Shown here: positions 18,280-27,535 of the stretch, in pieces
Layout of the letters: the number at the start of each line of letters is the position of its first letter
Numbering within the stretch: the stretch's first letter is position 1
Assembly (NCBI GenBank): GCA_029550865.1
Contig: JAKPGM010000047.1
Span: forward strand, 1-64,000
Direction: 5' to 3'
DNA: 64,000 bases
Source of the DNA: Bacteroidota bacterium
GTDB taxonomy: Bacteria; Bacteroidota; Bacteroidia; Bacteroidales; DTGW01
Program-made: the position numbers and the translations under genes
Notes under the pieces: generated by a model
Seen by the model: the letters and a program-made list of their open reading frames with translations, nothing else
Told to the model about the DNA's origin: nothing
The model's database searches: none

Positions 18280-19095
18280 TTATGGTTGCAAGCGAAGGGT
18301 ATCAATACCAGAACCGAAATCAAGCGTATCCCCATAAAGGTAACAGACTGCAAACTTAACAACAATTATATTTTTACAGGTGTTGTAGGTGCCTGTACCC
18401 TTTACGGTTACGTATTCGTCGTTGTAAACAAATTGTTGTCCGGGGACAATCGAAATTTTTTGTTCGTAACCAGGATCAATAAGGTATTTAACCGCCCATC
18501 GCATGTTAAAAAAGTTGTGATTGATGAGCGTATCTTCATTTTTAATACTAAGTGTAGTAGGGTAGGGGGCATAGGCAGTCATTTTACTTTCGAAACGACC
18601 GTTTCCAATAAGTTGTTCGGCATTGAACGGGCAGTAACCAATAATAATAATTTTTACAGAATCGGGCGTTGCCTGTTTTCCACCCCAGGTAGTTTCGGTG
18701 ACTGTGAGCCATGCTTCATCATCAATATTGCTGTTGGCCTTTACATCTACAATATAGGGCATGTTGGGTCGTTGGGTAACGATGAGTTTGTTGCTTGAGC
18801 TACTCCACTGGTAGATGCTTCCACCGCGCGGAATTACTTTGTAGCTTCTCACAGTATAATTGTTTCCTATCAGCGTATCGAATTGTAACTCGACGCTATC
18901 TTCATCAATCAACATTATTTTGAGGGTACCTGGAGCAACGTTTTTCCAGTCATATTCCTTATCGTGACAGCCAGGTACAATGGCAACGACTGGTATCATG
19001 AAAGCCAGTATAATTATCATTCTGTAAAAGAATGCGCTGGTTGTTTTAGCTACATTTTTCGAAGAATGCATAGTCATTTTCATTTTATAGTCCAT
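18280..19095 (-). CDS. Surface lipoprotein of the SusCD operon
   Basis: 271 residues. A long N-terminal region leads to a hydrophobic segment and a lipobox-like site (IVPGC, Cys43), suggesting an outer-membrane lipoprotein. The rest is beta-rich, without a recognisable domain (SYKVIPRGG, then VTETTWGG). It starts 12 bases after susD and ends the operon, the position of SusE/SusF-like or other ligand-binding lipoproteins. The ligand is unknown. An internal Met at position 26 would give a more usual signal peptide. Confidence 0.75.
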   Translation of the reverse strand: MDYKMKMTMHSSKNVAKTTSAFFYRMIIILAFMIPVVAIVPGCHDKEYDWKNVAPGTLKIMLIDEDSVELQFDTLIGNNYTVRSYKVIPRGGSIYQWSSSSNKLIVTQRPNMPYIVDVKANSNIDDEAWLTVTETTWGGKQATPDSVKIIIIGYCPFNAEQLIGNGRFESKMTAYAPYPTTLSIKNEDTLINHNFFNMRWAVKYLIDPGYEQKISIVPGQQFVYNDEYVTVKGTGTYNTCKNIIVVKFAVCYLYGDTLDFGSGIDTLRLQP

Positions 19096-19107
19096 ACTCT
19101 TGCTGCT

Positions 19108-20631
19108 TTATTCTTCCCAGCCTCCATTTGAAGTGTTAATGCCGTCGGCGTTTTCTATGCCGCCAAAGGTATAATAATCCATGCTGAGGGTTTGCAATTC
19201 GTTACCTGGAATGGGGAAGTGCAGCGGTGTACCTTTTTGCAGCATATCACGTCTTCGCATGTCGCAGAATCCGATAAGGTATCCCTGTCCCAGCAAGTCT
19301 ATTTCACGTTCGTAAAAAATAGCTTCCAGTACGGTTTTTTTATCGGCGCTGGCGGGGATATCCGGTAGCTGACCGCGGGTTTTGCGTGGATAAAATGGGA
19401 AATTAAGCAGATTAATAGCAGTAGAAAGCTCGCCAAGCATGGCATAGGCCTCTATGGCATAGAGAATATTTTCGTACCTTGAAATATCAATCATTTGTCC
19501 TGTGCCGGTGATACCCAAGCCTTCCCATCGTTTATAGCGATAGTGCGAAAAGTGATAGGTGCCTCGTTCGGGATAGAATCGAATGGCGCTGTTGTATTCA
19601 AAGTCGGATGCCAGACGTGCATCGATCGAAGCAGCCTCGCCTACACGTTTTTCGGGGTGTACTTTCACCGGATGACCGTTTTTCCAGTAACGGGCAGGAT
19701 AGGCTGGGTCGAGTAGATGGATAATTCGATTATCGACTTTTGCAAAGAACAGTTGCGTATTGTCTTGATTGGTAATAAAACGGGCTATTTCGTCGTACCA
19801 GCGGTTGTTACCATCACCCTGCGGCCCAAAATCGGTAGTAACCCCTTTTTTAGCATGTTCGAGAACCAATGCCCAGTCGACTGCGGCATTTTCCGCTTTC
19901 GTCCGTGAGCCCAGTACCATAAAACGTGCAATGTAGGAATGGCATGCCCGGGCAAGTAATGTATTGTCGAGGGTAGTGCCATTAATGATATTGTTCCCCA
20001 GATTAAAGGTGGTGGAGTCGCAAATGTCTATTGCCTTCTGCAAAGATGCAATAGCCGAATCGATAACTACATTGTAGGGTTGAAATTGGAGGGTAGCCAA
20101 ATCAGAGTATTCGGTGACAATTTGTGCTTTGTCGAAGGTAAGTCCAATATTTCCCAGGGCAGCACCTCTTAAGAAATAGCAGAGGGCATAATAACCTTTT
20201 TGAGTATTGGCATCGGCTGAGATGGTTTTGCCTTCATTCAGGAGTTTGACGACGGTATTGCACATGTATATCACCGTATACATGTTACTGTAGAAGGCGT
20301 AGGTAAGGTCGCGGTATTCGTAGTTGGGACTGTTATTCCAGGCAATACGGGGTTCAATGGAAAGGTCGTAACAACCAAAGGTGTACCAGCTGGCGGTAAG
20401 CTGGTCGGCTGCGGTAAGGGTTGCTATTTGCAGATTCAAATATGGTGCAGCATGTAGCGCTTGCCAGTAGGTTATGTATATATTGTCGGCAAAAATTCGC
20501 AGGTCACGCGTGTTTTCAAATAATTTCTGTCGGTCGGGTGCATCGGTGTTTTCAACCTCCAGATTTTCGCAAGAAACCAGAAATAAAGAGGCTATTATGC
20601 CATATTTTGTAAGGTTTTTAAGCCGTCTCAT
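19108..20631 (-). CDS. SusD/RagB family nutrient-binding lipoprotein
   Basis: 507 residues. A lipoprotein signal (FLVSCEN, Cys21) is followed by the SusD fold: the N-terminal region with RDLRIFADNIYITYWQ, central TPR-like helices (YALCYFLRGAALGNIGLTF), and the C-terminal region (ILYAIEAYAMLGELSTAINLLN, then FYEREIDLLGQGYLIGFCDMRRRDML). SusD caps the SusC barrel and delivers ligand. Only five bases separate it from susC. Without an enzyme nearby, the ligand (glycan, peptide or other) cannot be inferred. Confidence 0.93.
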   Translation of the reverse strand: MRRLKNLTKYGIIASLFLVSCENLEVENTDAPDRQKLFENTRDLRIFADNIYITYWQALHAAPYLNLQIATLTAADQLTASWYTFGCYDLSIEPRIAWNNSPNYEYRDLTYAFYSNMYTVIYMCNTVVKLLNEGKTISADANTQKGYYALCYFLRGAALGNIGLTFDKAQIVTEYSDLATLQFQPYNVVIDSAIASLQKAIDICDSTTFNLGNNIINGTTLDNTLLARACHSYIARFMVLGSRTKAENAAVDWALVLEHAKKGVTTDFGPQGDGNNRWYDEIARFITNQDNTQLFFAKVDNRIIHLLDPAYPARYWKNGHPVKVHPEKRVGEAASIDARLASDFEYNSAIRFYPERGTYHFSHYRYKRWEGLGITGTGQMIDISRYENILYAIEAYAMLGELSTAINLLNFPFYPRKTRGQLPDIPASADKKTVLEAIFYEREIDLLGQGYLIGFCDMRRRDMLQKGTPLHFPIPGNELQTLSMDYYTFGGIENADGINTSNGGWEE

Positions 20632-20636
20632 GATCC

Positions 20637-23600
20637 TTAAAATTTAAGTTCCAATGAAAAAGTAACGGAACGATAGTTGGGATAATTAAAAATATCGACG
20701 ATGTAATTGGTTCTGTCGGCGCCAGAGGCTACCTCGGGATCCCAGCCCGAATAACGGGTAAAGGTCAGCAGATTGCGTCCCAGTACCCCTATTTTACCAC
20801 CTTTGAGGAAAGCTAATTTTCCTTCGCCTGCAGCAAATTGATAGTATACCCCCAACTCCCTTAGCTTAAGGAATGTTCCGTCTTCGACAAAGTAGCTGTT
20901 TGCTTTAAAGGCATTATAAAAGGTAAAATAATAGTCGATGCTTTTTTTCTGATAATCAGGTTTTCCGGCTTGATCGAACTCGCCGGCGCGTTTGTCGAGG
21001 AAAAGATTTTGCTTGGTATAGTTGTAGATATCGCCTCCTTGCTTCCAGTTCCATAACATCGAAAGGCTCCATTTTTTCCATTGCAGGGTGGTTTGTAGCG
21101 ACATGTTAAAGTCGGGGTTCATGTCGGCTATTTTTCCAAAGAAGGGTTGGCCATTAGCATCCAGCAGTGGAATGGGTTTTTCCAGGTAGGTTCCTTCGGT
21201 GCCTTTGCGGATAACATATCCATCGCTGTTAACTACATAGTTGTCGATGTTGTCGCCAGCAGGAAGCTGTTTTTTCATCTGGTCGAGCGATCGAACCCAG
21301 TCATAACCGTACATTACCCCAAAGGTTTCTCCTTCCTTAATGTAAAAATAGTCGAAGTTAGAGGGTCCCACAAAAAAGGCAGGTGCTTCGAGATGGGTTA
21401 CTTTTTGTCGAATACGATCGAAAGACAGATTTATGCGCCATTCCAGATTCTTGGTTTTAATGGCCTGGGTACTCAGGCTCCATTCGAGCGAGCTTCCTTC
21501 GAGAGTGGCTGCATTACGCCATTGATAGCGAAATCCCGAAGCTGCCGAAAGGGGTACTGGTATAAACGATCCTGTTGTTGTGTTTTGTGAATAGGTGACC
21601 TCGGCTTCGAATTTTTCAAAAAATTGGATGTTTAGGCCCATTTCTGTTTCTTTAGTTTCGGAAGGTTTTATTGCCTTATTGGATGCGCTATATGGAAAAT
21701 ATTGTCCATTGACAATGGTGAAGGTTTCGTACTGGAAGTCATATCCAGGACGCTGTCCCGAGGTTCCTACCGAATAGCGTAACTTAAGTTCGTCGACGTG
21801 GGGGATGGAAAAATCTTTGCTCAGTCGATAGGCTACAGAGTAACGATAGTAAGGATTCCATCGATTTTCGGGACCGAACAGTGAAGAACCATCGTAGCGA
21901 AAAAGAACCGAGAAAATGTACCTGTCCTTGTAGTCGGCATCAAGAATAGCGAAATAATTGCGAGCACGTTCCTCGACATATGCCGATCCGATAGAGATAT
22001 TTTTCCCTAAAGCCGATAAAGAGGTGATACCCGATGCCAGGATAGAGTCACCTGTGGCAAAAGCTACTTTTTCATAGCTTTTTTCGTACAGATATGATAG
22101 TTTTCCTTTGGCAACCCATTGTCCAAAGCTTTGGTTAAGGTTTAGGGTGGTTTGAAAAGTCTGGCTCAAGCCATTGCGCTGTTGAAATCGTTGGGAACCA
22201 TTTTTTTCGTTTTCGCGTGCGCTGCCCTGAAATCCGACGGGAACATATCGATTGTATTCGGTACTACGATTTTCCAGACCATAATCTACATCAAAAAGCA
22301 ACCAGCTAAAAATGGGATAATTGGCGTTGATCGAAAGCAGAACATTGTTCTTTTGAGCGGTTCTTTTTTCGTAATACAGGGTGTGCTTTGGATTTCCCGA
22401 GATAGCCCAGTTATCGGGTTTAATAAAATATTTTTTAAGGATAGTTGAATCGCTTGCTGGGGCATCCATGTTGAGATCAACATCGGGGTTCATAAAGAGT
22501 GCGTCGCTGAAGGCACTCAGTGCATTTTCACTTCCATTTTCAACTACTTCGCCATTGCTCAGCACCCATTCGCCCCCTGCCAGGTCATTTTTGGTTTTTG
22601 TGTAGGCAATACTTCCAGATACTTTCATTTTTTCAATCAGGGTAAGGTCGGCATTGACGCGGAAATTTTGACGTTGTTGGCCTTTTTTGTTGAAAACGAT
22701 ACCCGAATTGTTGTTGTTCTCGAACGAAAAGAGCAATGATGAGGTATTGGAATTGGTAGCTACCGATACGTAGTTGGTATAGTAGAGACCGGGTCTGAAA
22801 ATTTCGTCCTGCACATCATTGACAAAAGAGTAGGGATTGTCGGCATAATGGTCGTAGTCGAGCATACGGGAACCCGATATTTGTTTGTTGAATCCACCGG
22901 TGTAGCCATCGGGATAGGTAACTCCGGCATATTTGGTATATCCAGGTTGCTTGTAATCATCGGCGAGTTGGTAAGGATGATGTTCGGCGAGCTTTATTTT
23001 ATGGGCGAGCTGAGAAAATCCCATTTCGTTTCGGATTCTGATCTGGGATTGGTTTTCTCCGGCCGAGGCGCCGCGTTTGGTACGTACGACAATTACGCCG
23101 CTTCCTGCACGCGATCCGTAGAGAGCCGAAGCTGCTGCTCCTTTAACCACTTCGATTGATTCGATATCGTTAACGTTGTAGTCGGATAGGTCGCCATCGA
23201 TAATCACGCCGTCGACAATAAAAAGAGGTTCCTGGGCACCCATAATGGAAGTAGAGCTTCGTAAGCGAATACCTGCCGATTCGCCAGGATCGCCACCGCC
23301 TACAATGGTTACGCCTGCTACCTTACCCTGTAGAGCAGTGGCAGCCGAAGCAGCCGGTACTGCCTCAATATCCTCGCTGCCCACCTTGGCTACCGATACA
23401 CTCAATTTGCGCTTGGGCGTAGCACTGGCCACCCCCGATACCACTACCTCTTCGAGCTTAAATATATCGGGGCTGAGTACAACGTCTATCTTTGTTTGTC
23501 CGTTAATGGCGATTTCTTGCGTTTTTAAGCCTACAAAGCTAAATACCAATGTATTATACCCTTCCGGTACTTTTATTGTGTATTTACCATCGATATCGGT

Positions 23601-23762
23601 GGCTGTTCCGATTTGGGTTCCTTTTACTACAACCGCAGCACCCGGTATACCCATATTATCCTCGGCGCTGGTTACTGTACCGCTCACCGTTAGCTGGCCT
23701 ACTACGGTTAACTGGATACCTATTAATAGGAATCCCGAAAGCAATAGTCCTCTTATTTCCAT
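20637..23762 (-). CDS. SusC/RagA family TonB-linked outer membrane transporter
   Basis: 1041 residues. Signal peptide (1-22), then a carboxypeptidase-regulatory-like domain (about 25-110, VSGTVTSAEDNMGIPGAAV), a plug domain (about 115-235, with ALQGKVAGVTI and LFIVDGVIIDG, then ASALYGSRAGSGVIVV), and a 22-strand barrel. It ends in LELKF, with the terminal aromatic residue needed for barrel assembly. It imports a ligand captured by SusD, powered by TonB. First gene of a three-gene operon with susD and a lipoprotein; it is transcribed away from the metallophosphoesterase gene. Confidence 0.95.
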   Translation of the reverse strand: MEIRGLLLSGFLLIGIQLTVVGQLTVSGTVTSAEDNMGIPGAAVVVKGTQIGTATDIDGKYTIKVPEGYNTLVFSFVGLKTQEIAINGQTKIDVVLSPDIFKLEEVVVSGVASATPKRKLSVSVAKVGSEDIEAVPAASAATALQGKVAGVTIVGGGDPGESAGIRLRSSTSIMGAQEPLFIVDGVIIDGDLSDYNVNDIESIEVVKGAAASALYGSRAGSGVIVVRTKRGASAGENQSQIRIRNEMGFSQLAHKIKLAEHHPYQLADDYKQPGYTKYAGVTYPDGYTGGFNKQISGSRMLDYDHYADNPYSFVNDVQDEIFRPGLYYTNYVSVATNSNTSSLLFSFENNNNSGIVFNKKGQQRQNFRVNADLTLIEKMKVSGSIAYTKTKNDLAGGEWVLSNGEVVENGSENALSAFSDALFMNPDVDLNMDAPASDSTILKKYFIKPDNWAISGNPKHTLYYEKRTAQKNNVLLSINANYPIFSWLLFDVDYGLENRSTEYNRYVPVGFQGSARENEKNGSQRFQQRNGLSQTFQTTLNLNQSFGQWVAKGKLSYLYEKSYEKVAFATGDSILASGITSLSALGKNISIGSAYVEERARNYFAILDADYKDRYIFSVLFRYDGSSLFGPENRWNPYYRYSVAYRLSKDFSIPHVDELKLRYSVGTSGQRPGYDFQYETFTIVNGQYFPYSASNKAIKPSETKETEMGLNIQFFEKFEAEVTYSQNTTTGSFIPVPLSAASGFRYQWRNAATLEGSSLEWSLSTQAIKTKNLEWRINLSFDRIRQKVTHLEAPAFFVGPSNFDYFYIKEGETFGVMYGYDWVRSLDQMKKQLPAGDNIDNYVVNSDGYVIRKGTEGTYLEKPIPLLDANGQPFFGKIADMNPDFNMSLQTTLQWKKWSLSMLWNWKQGGDIYNYTKQNLFLDKRAGEFDQAGKPDYQKKSIDYYFTFYNAFKANSYFVEDGTFLKLRELGVYYQFAAGEGKLAFLKGGKIGVLGRNLLTFTRYSGWDPEVASGADRTNYIVDIFNYPNYRSVTFSLELKF

Positions 23763-24034
23763 CAGGTATGGTTTGAAACTTTTATTTTTACAATATTAAC
23801 GATAATTTTTCTGGAATAAAAAAACTTTCTCTTACAGTGATGTTCAAAAAATGATTTGTGGCATTGATAAACCAATAAATGCGACTTTTTTATCCTAAAA
23901 TCCGAAAACATAAATTTAAAGTTCAGTTATGCGAAAAATCTGTTTTATCAAGGCCATGCATTTTTCTAATATTTTTTTAATACAATATGAATATTTTATT
24001 TAACTTAACTTATCAATTTTGTAAAAAACTAATT

Positions 24035-24790
24035 ATGCATTACAAGACAATTATTTTATCGGACATTCATTTGGGAACACCAGAGTCGAAAGCAAAAGAG
24101 GCAACAAAATTTTTAAAAGCGCATACCTGCGATTTGCTAATTCTTAATGGCGACATATTTGATGGATGGTACCTTAAGCGTTTGGGAAGTAAGTGGAAAA
24201 AGAAACACAATCGTTTTATCCGTCAGGTATTAAAAAAGATGGATAAACAGAATACCAAAGTTGTTTATGTTCGTGGGAATCATGATGATTTTCTCGATAA
24301 TGCTATTCCATTATTCATTGGTAATTTGTCGATTGTTAAGCAGTACGTGTATGAAAGTAATGGAAAGAAATACTGGGTCATCCATGGGGATGTATTTGAT
24401 TCTATTACCACCCATATGAAATGGCTGTCGAAACTGGGGGATGTGGGATATAATCTATTAGTAAAGATAAATAAGTGGTACAATATTTACCGGGCCAAAC
24501 GTGGATTACCGTATTTTTCGCTTTCGCGAGAAATCAAAGCTAAGGTAAAGAAAGCGGTATCGTATATCAGTGATTTTCAGAACGAATTAGCTTCTCTCGC
24601 ACGTTCCAGAGGATACGATGGTGTCATTTGCGGTCATATCCATACGCCGGCCATTGAATACATTGGAGAGATTGTGTATATGAATTCGGGCGATTGGGTG
24701 GAATCGTTATCGGCTCTGGTGGAGGATGAAGAGGGTAACTGGAAAGTTATCTGGTATGAAAACTTCATAAAAGAGTACAAGGATTTATAG
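24035..24790 (+). CDS. LpxH-like metallophosphoesterase (UDP-2,3-diacylglucosamine pyrophosphatase family)
   Basis: About 251 residues from the chosen start. The five metallophosphoesterase motifs are present: LSDIHLG, NGDIFDGW, RGNHDDF, VIHGDVFD and GHIHTP. These bind a two-metal centre. LpxH relatives make lipid X for lipid A in the cytoplasm at the inner membrane, and in Bacteroidota this subfamily is the usual candidate. An upstream ATG at 23987 would add 16 residues, but the conserved part starts directly after MHYKTIILSD, so 24035 is preferred. A terminator follows. Confidence 0.85.
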   Translation: MHYKTIILSDIHLGTPESKAKEATKFLKAHTCDLLILNGDIFDGWYLKRLGSKWKKKHNRFIRQVLKKMDKQNTKVVYVRGNHDDFLDNAIPLFIGNLSIVKQYVYESNGKKYWVIHGDVFDSITTHMKWLSKLGDVGYNLLVKINKWYNIYRAKRGLPYFSLSREIKAKVKKAVSYISDFQNELASLARSRGYDGVICGHIHTPAIEYIGEIVYMNSGDWVESLSALVEDEEGNWKVIWYENFIKEYKDL

Positions 24791-24810
24791 TAAAATATCA
24801 CTTAAAAAAT

Positions 24811-24842
24811 AAAGGCAGGTGTATAAACCTGCCTTTGTTGTT
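24811..24842 (+). terminator. Terminator after the metallophosphoesterase gene
   Basis: Perfect 10-bp stem AAAGGCAGGT (24811-24820) with ACCTGCCTTT (24827-24836), six-base loop, then GTTGTTTG. It also sits at the 3' side of the minus-strand tRNA gene. Confidence 0.8.
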
Positions 24843-24852
24843 TGTAATCAGG

Positions 24853-24926
24853 TGATCCGGGCGGGATTCGAACCCACGACCCACAGCTTAGAAGGCTGTT
24901 GCTCTATCCAGCTGAGCTACCAGACC
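24853..24926 (-). tRNA. tRNA-Arg (anticodon TCT)
   Basis: Read on the minus strand it folds as a full cloverleaf: acceptor GGTCTGG pairing with CCGGATC (two wobbles), D-arm TAGCTCAGCTGGATAGAGC, anticodon loop CTTCTAA on the ACAGC/GCTGT stem, and T-arm GTGGGTTCGAATCCCGC. The anticodon TCT reads AGA/AGG. CCA is not encoded. 74 bases. Confidence 0.96.
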
Positions 24927-25000
24927 AGCGCGTAATTTTGCGCAAAAATATAAAATTTTTTCTACCCACACCTTTTTTCGTTTCCTTATCAAAAAGTTTT

Positions 25001-25008
25001 TAACTTTG
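25001..25008 (+). promoter_or_regulatory. Likely -7 box for the TPP-riboswitch transcript
   Basis: TAACTTTG matches the TAnnTTTG consensus. It ends a few bases before the first stem of the riboswitch, which is where the transcript should begin. The -33 box is not clear. Confidence 0.55.
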
Positions 25009-25010
25009 CA

Positions 25011-25101
25011 GCGTCTCTAAGGGGGTGCCTTAACTTGACAGGCTGAGATCATACCCTTAGAACCTGATCCGGGTAATGCCGGCGAAGGGATTAAGAGGCA
25101 A
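25011..25101 (+). promoter_or_regulatory. TPP (thiamine pyrophosphate) riboswitch, THI element
   Basis: The conserved core is plain to see: GGGGTGCC, then CTGAGATCATACCC, then ACCTGATCCGGGTAATGCCGG and CGAAGGGA, closed by a P1 stem (GTCTCTAA with TTAAGAGGC). It lies 73 bases before the ATG of the downstream TonB-dependent receptor. It should lower expression when thiamine pyrophosphate is abundant. I cannot tell whether it acts on termination or on translation. Confidence 0.95.
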
Positions 25102-25174
25102 TGAGCTTACCTTTATCGTAATCTTCATTGCTCGCTTGTGGTACTTATTGTTTAACCTTTAAAAATGCTTTATT

Positions 25175-27520
25175 ATGAAGCGAGTAATTGTTTCTTTGCT
25201 ACTTTCTGTAGCAAATTTCGGATTCTTTTATGCGCAATTCGTTTTTTCGGGGCGGGTGCTAACCGATAAACAGGAAGTGCTGCCTGGTGCAATCGTGGAA
25301 ATTTCCGGAGTAAATCGGCATGCCGTAACCGATGCTAATGGAAATTTCTCGTTTAGTAATCTACCGGCTGGTAATTACAGCGTTTCGGTACGATTTATTG
25401 GCTACAATACGCTGTCGGATGAGATTAATTTGCAGGGAAATGTCGATCGAAGCTACACGCTTACCGAGAGTGTAACTACCTTTGATGAGGTAATTGTGTC
25501 GGCTGTTCGTGCCCATGCCAATACGCCAACGACTTTTGCGGTTGTGCCCCGTAAGGAAATTACCCGTGTTGCGTTGGGGCAAGATATTCCGTTTATTCTG
25601 GCACAAACCCCTTCGGTGGTTACCACTTCCGATGCGGGTAACGGTATTGGTTATACCAGCATGCGCATTCGAGGAATTGAACCTTCCAAAACCAATGTTA
25701 CCATCAACGGCATACCTCTCAACGACCCCGAATCGCACGGCGTTTATTGGGTAGATGTGCCCGACATTGCCACCTCGGTACAGAGCATTCAGATACAACG
25801 AGGCATAGGTACTTCGACCAACGGAGCCGGAGCTTTCGGGGCTACCATCAACCTGTTGACAAATAATGTATCCCAAACACCCTACTACGAATACAACGGC
25901 TCGGTCGGGTCGTTTAATACGCTGAAAAATTCTATGTCGTTCAGCACCGGTCTTATCAATGCTCACTGGTTTCTCGAAGGGAAAGTTACGGGCATTAAAT
26001 CCGATGGCTACATCGACCGTGGTTGGTCAAATCTGAAATCGTACTTCGCGCAAACAGGCTATTATAGCGATAAAACTATTGTGAAACTGATAGGTTTTGG
26101 CGGTAGAGAGGAGACCTATCAAGCCTGGTATGGTATCGATTCGGCCACCCTGTATAATCCTCAGTATGGGCGTCGGTACAATTGGACAGGGGCTTATACC
26201 GATAGCGCAGGCAATATTCAATTTTTCGACAAGATGATTGACCATTACGAACAGGATCATCTTCAACTACATGTGGCACACGCCTTTTCGGATGATTTGA
26301 ATTTTAATGTGGCATTGCATTATACCTATGGTCGTGGCTACTATCAGGATTTTGTACCTGCCGACTGGTATATGCCCCTTGACTATTTTGGCTTGCCGCT
26401 GGGTATCAAAGGTACCGATACCATTCGCTATACCGATGTAATACAACGGCTCTGGCTCGATAATCATTTTTATGGGGTAGTATGGGGATTAAATTATTTT
26501 GCGAACCGCCTTTCGGTGACTTTTGGTGGGGGGGCTAATCGTTATGCACCGGCCAAACATTTTGGCCAGGTGATGTGGGCACGATATTTTCTCAACGATA
26601 TCACTGGCAAAAAATTCTACGAAAATGAGGGACAGAAGAACGATATCAATGGATATATCAAGATAAATTATCAACTTACGCCCAAGTTGTTGGCATTTGG
26701 TGATTTACAGTATCGTTATATTACCTACAAAGCTTGGGGGGAAAACCGTGAGTATGCCGATGGCATTATAGATATTGACAAACAATATAATTTTATCAAC
26801 CCCAAGGTGGGCTTACTTTTTGAAATAAATAAAAACATCAGGGCTTATGCTTCGTATGCCGTGGCCAATCGCGAACCTACGCGAAGCGACTTTGTAGATG
26901 CAGCCGAAGGTGAGGAACCTCGTCCCGAACGCCTATACGACCTCGAGACAGGCATACGTTATTCAACCGACCTGGTATCGGCCGAAGCGGTATTTTATGA
27001 TATGCAGTATCGCGATCAACTAATCCTTACGGGTGAAGTAAATAGCGTAGGTACCCCCATTCGAAAAAATGTTGGAAAAAGCTACCGTAGGGGAATAGAG
27101 TTAGTAGCAAAAGTTCAGCCATTACGCATACTCGACATTGAAGGAAATGCCACATTGAGTCGAAATAAAACCGAATATGCGATATTCAAGGATAGCGTGC
27201 TCATTAAATTCGACAACAACGATATAGCCTATTCGCCATCGTTGATAGCTGGCTTGACATTGCGGCTAAGACCTGTAAACTTTTACGAAACAGGTCTAAT
27301 GTTTAAGCATGTGGGGAAACAATATTTTGATAATACCCAAAACCCCAATCGACAGCTCGATGCCTACTCGTTGGTTGATTGGATTAATACTTTCACCTAT
27401 AAGTGGCCTAAGGTGGGTGAAGTGCAGCTAACCCTGAAGGTAAATAATCTTCTGGATAATGAATACATTGCTCATGCTGGTTTAGCCCCCAATAAATCGG
27501 ACTTTAGTACAGAAGGTTAA
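25175..27520 (+). CDS. Thiamine-regulated TonB-dependent receptor, C-terminus cut off by an IS3-family element
   Basis: 781 codons. Signal peptide (1-21), carboxypeptidase-regulatory-like domain (about 22-105, ATVDANGNF-like), plug (about 110-230, with MRIRGIEPSKTNVTINGIPLN) and most of the beta-barrel up to LLDNEYIAHA. The last 13 residues and the stop come from the end of the inserted element, which starts at 27477. Intact receptors end in a further strand with a terminal aromatic residue; that strand is missing and is not found beyond the element. The TPP riboswitch upstream indicates uptake of thiamine or a precursor. The protein is probably poorly assembled or non-functional. The usual partner genes pnuT and thiamine pyrophosphokinase are absent. 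Confidence 0.88.
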   Translation: MKRVIVSLLLSVANFGFFYAQFVFSGRVLTDKQEVLPGAIVEISGVNRHAVTDANGNFSFSNLPAGNYSVSVRFIGYNTLSDEINLQGNVDRSYTLTESVTTFDEVIVSAVRAHANTPTTFAVVPRKEITRVALGQDIPFILAQTPSVVTTSDAGNGIGYTSMRIRGIEPSKTNVTINGIPLNDPESHGVYWVDVPDIATSVQSIQIQRGIGTSTNGAGAFGATINLLTNNVSQTPYYEYNGSVGSFNTLKNSMSFSTGLINAHWFLEGKVTGIKSDGYIDRGWSNLKSYFAQTGYYSDKTIVKLIGFGGREETYQAWYGIDSATLYNPQYGRRYNWTGAYTDSAGNIQFFDKMIDHYEQDHLQLHVAHAFSDDLNFNVALHYTYGRGYYQDFVPADWYMPLDYFGLPLGIKGTDTIRYTDVIQRLWLDNHFYGVVWGLNYFANRLSVTFGGGANRYAPAKHFGQVMWARYFLNDITGKKFYENEGQKNDINGYIKINYQLTPKLLAFGDLQYRYITYKAWGENREYADGIIDIDKQYNFINPKVGLLFEINKNIRAYASYAVANREPTRSDFVDAAEGEEPRPERLYDLETGIRYSTDLVSAEAVFYDMQYRDQLILTGEVNSVGTPIRKNVGKSYRRGIELVAKVQPLRILDIEGNATLSRNKTEYAIFKDSVLIKFDNNDIAYSPSLIAGLTLRLRPVNFYETGLMFKHVGKQYFDNTQNPNRQLDAYSLVDWINTFTYKWPKVGEVQLTLKVNNLLDNEYIAHAGLAPNKSDFSTEG

Positions 27521-27535
27521 ACAAACATAGTAAAA

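Noticed and set aside
18280..23762. A full polysaccharide utilisation locus
   Set aside because: Only susC, susD and one lipoprotein are present; no glycoside hydrolase, lyase or sulfatase gene is nearby.
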